DNA from: Leptolinea sp. UBA5203
Lineage (GTDB): Bacteria > Chloroflexota > Anaerolineae > Anaerolineales > Anaerolineaceae
Direction of reading: 5' to 3'
Assembly (NCBI GenBank): GCA_002412765.1
Contig: DHVR01000075.1
Span: forward strand, 1-64,000
Length of the DNA: 64,000 bases
A program made the position numbers and the translations under genes. Shown in pieces: positions 62,281 to 64,000 of the stretch (positions within the stretch are counted from its first letter, which is position 1; each line of letters starts with the position of its first letter). A model generated the notes under the pieces. That model was not told where the DNA came from, ran no database searches, and was given only the letters and a program-made list of their open reading frames with translations.

Positions 62281-63768
62281 TCAACCAAGAGCATTGAACG
62301 TTGGACTTAGTGCCGGATACAGACCTCGATATAGCGGATATAACTTTTCATACACCACCTGGTTTGCCCCAGGACTGGTAGTATCGACAACATGAATCGT
62401 GGCCAGGCAGGCGGTCTCAATGTCCTTGAAAACGCCCACACCGGTAGCGGCCAATAGACTTGCGCCATAGGCAGCCCCTTCACTGGTGTTCACGGTTGCC
62501 AATTCAACCTGCAGTATATCGGCGAGAATTTGACGCCAAAGCATACTTTTCACACCGCCGCCTGTTACCCGTACCTGGGTAATGCCATGCAGACCGGCTG
62601 CCTTCAATAACTCAAAACTGTCTCGCAGGCCAAAAGAGACTCCCTCAATGACCGAACGGGTCAGATGGGGAAAGGTGTGACGAACGGTCAGACCCACAAA
62701 AGCGCCTCTTGCCAACGGATCCGGGTAAGGGGTTCGTTCGCCTGTCAGGTAAGGCAGGAAAAACAGGCCGTCACAGCCGGGTTCAATGGCTGTGCATGGC
62801 TCTAGTAATTTATCGTAGGAAAGTCCTGGGGTAAAAGTATCCCGGTGCCAGCGTAAACTGCCAGCAGCAGAGAGCATGACCCCCATAAAATGCCATTTAC
62901 CAGGAACTGAATGGCAGAAGGCATGCAACCGTCCCTCTGGTTCGATGGCCGGGGTGTTCATCGTTGCAAACACCACCCCGGAAGTACCGAGGCTCAAGGA
63001 GACAATGCCTTCCACCACAGCGCCAGTGCCCACCGCACTGGCAGCCTGATCCCCACCTCCGCCAACTACCGGAATGCCGGCTGGCAAGCCCAATAGAGCC
63101 GCCGCCTGCGCACTTAAGGTGCCGGAAATTTCCGGACCTTCCACGGTGACAGGCATGTAAGCGGCCGGAATTTCCAAAGCGCTTAACATCTCGGAGGACC
63201 AGGTTCGCAGTTTCAAATCAAATAAAATAGTACCCGCGCCATCGGCTTTATCCATGGCGTAGGTGTCCGTCATCTTGTAACGGACATAGTCTTTAGGTAA
63301 AAGGATATGCCGGGTCTGTGACCAGACTTCGGGTTCATTTTCCTGTACCCATAAAATTTTCGGAGCCGTGAAACCGGTTAAGGCATCATTGCCGGTGATT
63401 TGAATCAGTTTTTCTTTTCCCAGCCGCTGACGAATGGTATCGCACTGAGCACCAGTACGTTGATCATTCCATAAGATGGCCGGACGCAGTACTTCCCCTC
63501 TGTCGTTCATCAAAACCAGACCGTGCATTTGTCCTGCAAGGCCAATCCCTTTGACAGACTCAGGTAAGACACCACTGGCAGAAATTACTTCGCGAATACT
63601 ATTGATGGTTGCATCCCACCATAAAGATGGAGACTGTTCACTCCACAAGGGCTGCGGAGTTTCAAAGGAATACTCACTGGATGCCACCCCCAAAACCTTT
63701 CCGGTTTCGTCCATCAACAAGGCTTTGGTAGCGGTGGTTGAAGTATCAATGCCAATAAATGTTCTCAT
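62281..63768 (-). CDS. xylB: Xylulokinase
   Basis: A 495-residue FGGY sugar kinase. The N-terminal ATPase motif reads FIGIDTSTTATKALLMDE; GLAGQMHGLVLMN and AILWNDQRT form the xylulose-binding and catalytic region typical of XylB; the C-terminal half has the SLSLGTSGVVFA phosphate loop, TGERTPYPDP and VTGGGVKSMLWRQILADIL, where ATP binds. It phosphorylates D-xylulose for the pentose phosphate pathway. Its ATG comes two bases after the stop of the upstream gene, with GGAG inside that gene, so it is translationally coupled. No xylA is seen in the window. Confidence 0.94.
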   Translation of the reverse strand: MRTFIGIDTSTTATKALLMDETGKVLGVASSEYSFETPQPLWSEQSPSLWWDATINSIREVISASGVLPESVKGIGLAGQMHGLVLMNDRGEVLRPAILWNDQRTGAQCDTIRQRLGKEKLIQITGNDALTGFTAPKILWVQENEPEVWSQTRHILLPKDYVRYKMTDTYAMDKADGAGTILFDLKLRTWSSEMLSALEIPAAYMPVTVEGPEISGTLSAQAAALLGLPAGIPVVGGGGDQAASAVGTGAVVEGIVSLSLGTSGVVFATMNTPAIEPEGRLHAFCHSVPGKWHFMGVMLSAAGSLRWHRDTFTPGLSYDKLLEPCTAIEPGCDGLFFLPYLTGERTPYPDPLARGAFVGLTVRHTFPHLTRSVIEGVSFGLRDSFELLKAAGLHGITQVRVTGGGVKSMLWRQILADILQVELATVNTSEGAAYGASLLAATGVGVFKDIETACLATIHVVDTTSPGANQVVYEKLYPLYRGLYPALSPTFNALG

Positions 63769-63770
63769 AA

Positions 63771-64000
63771 CTACTCCAAGCCCAATTTATTTGCCAGTGC
63801 AAGAAAAGCAGCTTCGTTCTCAGGAAATTCGATTCCCTGATGGTATTCCCAGGTTTCAACATGCACGATGGAGTCACCGGGTTCCAATTTCTTCATCGGA
63901 GAAAGGGTTTCAAGTTCAATGAACGCATCATTCATGTAACACTCGCTGGAACAACCAAAATCACAATAGGTTTCCTGGGCAAAGTAGGCAGATCGTTTGA
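63771..64000 (-). CDS. Unidentified carbohydrate-locus protein, C-terminal end (partial)
   Basis: The last 76 codons of a gene that starts beyond the window. The visible tail contains YCDFGCSSECYMNDAFIELE and a SPMKKLEPGDSIVHVETWE strand pair, resembling the C-terminal beta sandwich of mutarotase-like proteins (aldose epimerase or DUF4380 type), in which E-L-E-T-L-x-P is common. It is directly upstream of, and coupled to, xylB, so it probably acts on a sugar fed to that pathway. The three cysteines in the tail are unusual. Confidence 0.45.
   Translation of the reverse strand, partial: KRSAYFAQETYCDFGCSSECYMNDAFIELETLSPMKKLEPGDSIVHVETWEYHQGIEFPENEAAFLALANKLGLE

Noticed and set aside
61930..62310. 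126-codon open frame between gltB and xylB
   Set aside because: It runs through a 19-bp palindrome and the xylB terminator and overlaps the end of xylB; composition is not protein-like.

Overview
This is a bacterial chromosome segment of moderate, uneven G+C. carAB and gltBD are visibly GC-richer; the two membrane glycosyltransferase genes and most intergenic DNA are AT-rich. No rRNA, tRNA, CRISPR array, prophage or intact insertion sequence was seen. The very long PAS/GAF sensor proteins, TTG starts, multi-receptor chemotaxis cluster, arsenite methyltransferase, DUF362 ferredoxin-like protein and class II aldolase/xylulokinase genes would fit a Chloroflexota (Anaerolineae-like) anaerobe. That placement is an inference from gene content and style, not proved by a marker gene.

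Layout. 1-4.5 kb: a patchwork of small accessory genes (end of an ABC-2 permease, ACT-like protein, zinc-ribbon/TPR protein, DHFR-family protein, lumazine-binding-like protein, GNAT, DegV). 4.8-6.7 kb: an arsenic unit, made of an ArsR repressor with a palindrome over its own promoter and a 495-residue protein fusing two methyltransferase domains, the second being ArsM. 6.9-18.5 kb: a three-gene operon (minus strand) of giant sensors: a HisKA_2 histidine kinase, a receiver/PAS/GAF/HD-GYP protein and a 7TM/PAS/GGDEF cyclase, so c-di-GMP synthesis and breakdown are encoded together. 19-29.5 kb: four chemoreceptor genes and one cheW, all on the minus strand. The first-listed receptor is split by a one-base frameshift, and a decayed second cheW copy lies behind another. 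29.5-34.5 kb: a receiver-like protein and a NarL-type regulator/kinase pair with a 5TMR-LYT-like sensor.

35-45 kb: AhpD-like protein, bacterioferritin, a GT-C-like membrane protein, a DUF362 Fe-S protein, an ArsR-rhodanese regulator facing a glycine betaine ABC transporter (ATPase, lipoprotein, permease), and a DegT-family aminotransferase. 45.3-46.2 kb: gene-poor, repeat-bearing DNA with a remnant of a VIT1/CCC1-type transporter gene. 46.2-50.6 kb: carAB. 50.7-53.1 kb: YciH, a receiver-GAF protein and a methyltransferase. 53.1-55.3 kb: class II aldolase and a second GT-C-like membrane protein. 55.3-61.5 kb: gltB-gltD. 62.3-64 kb: xylulokinase behind the end of another gene.

How it fits together. 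The largest theme is sensing: four giant PAS/GAF proteins, four chemoreceptors, a coupling protein and receiver proteins occupy about 28 kb, but no CheA, CheY, CheB or CheR gene is present, so the receptors must plug into an array encoded elsewhere. The second theme is nitrogen and one-carbon metabolism (GOGAT, carbamoyl phosphate synthase). Convergent gene pairs are separated by strong hairpins, several of them bidirectional or overlapping stop codons. The best candidates for something unusual are the two-methyltransferase ArsM fusion, the duplicated receptor/cheW module with one decayed cheW, the frameshifted PAS receptor, and the ArsR-rhodanese regulator beside the betaine transporter.
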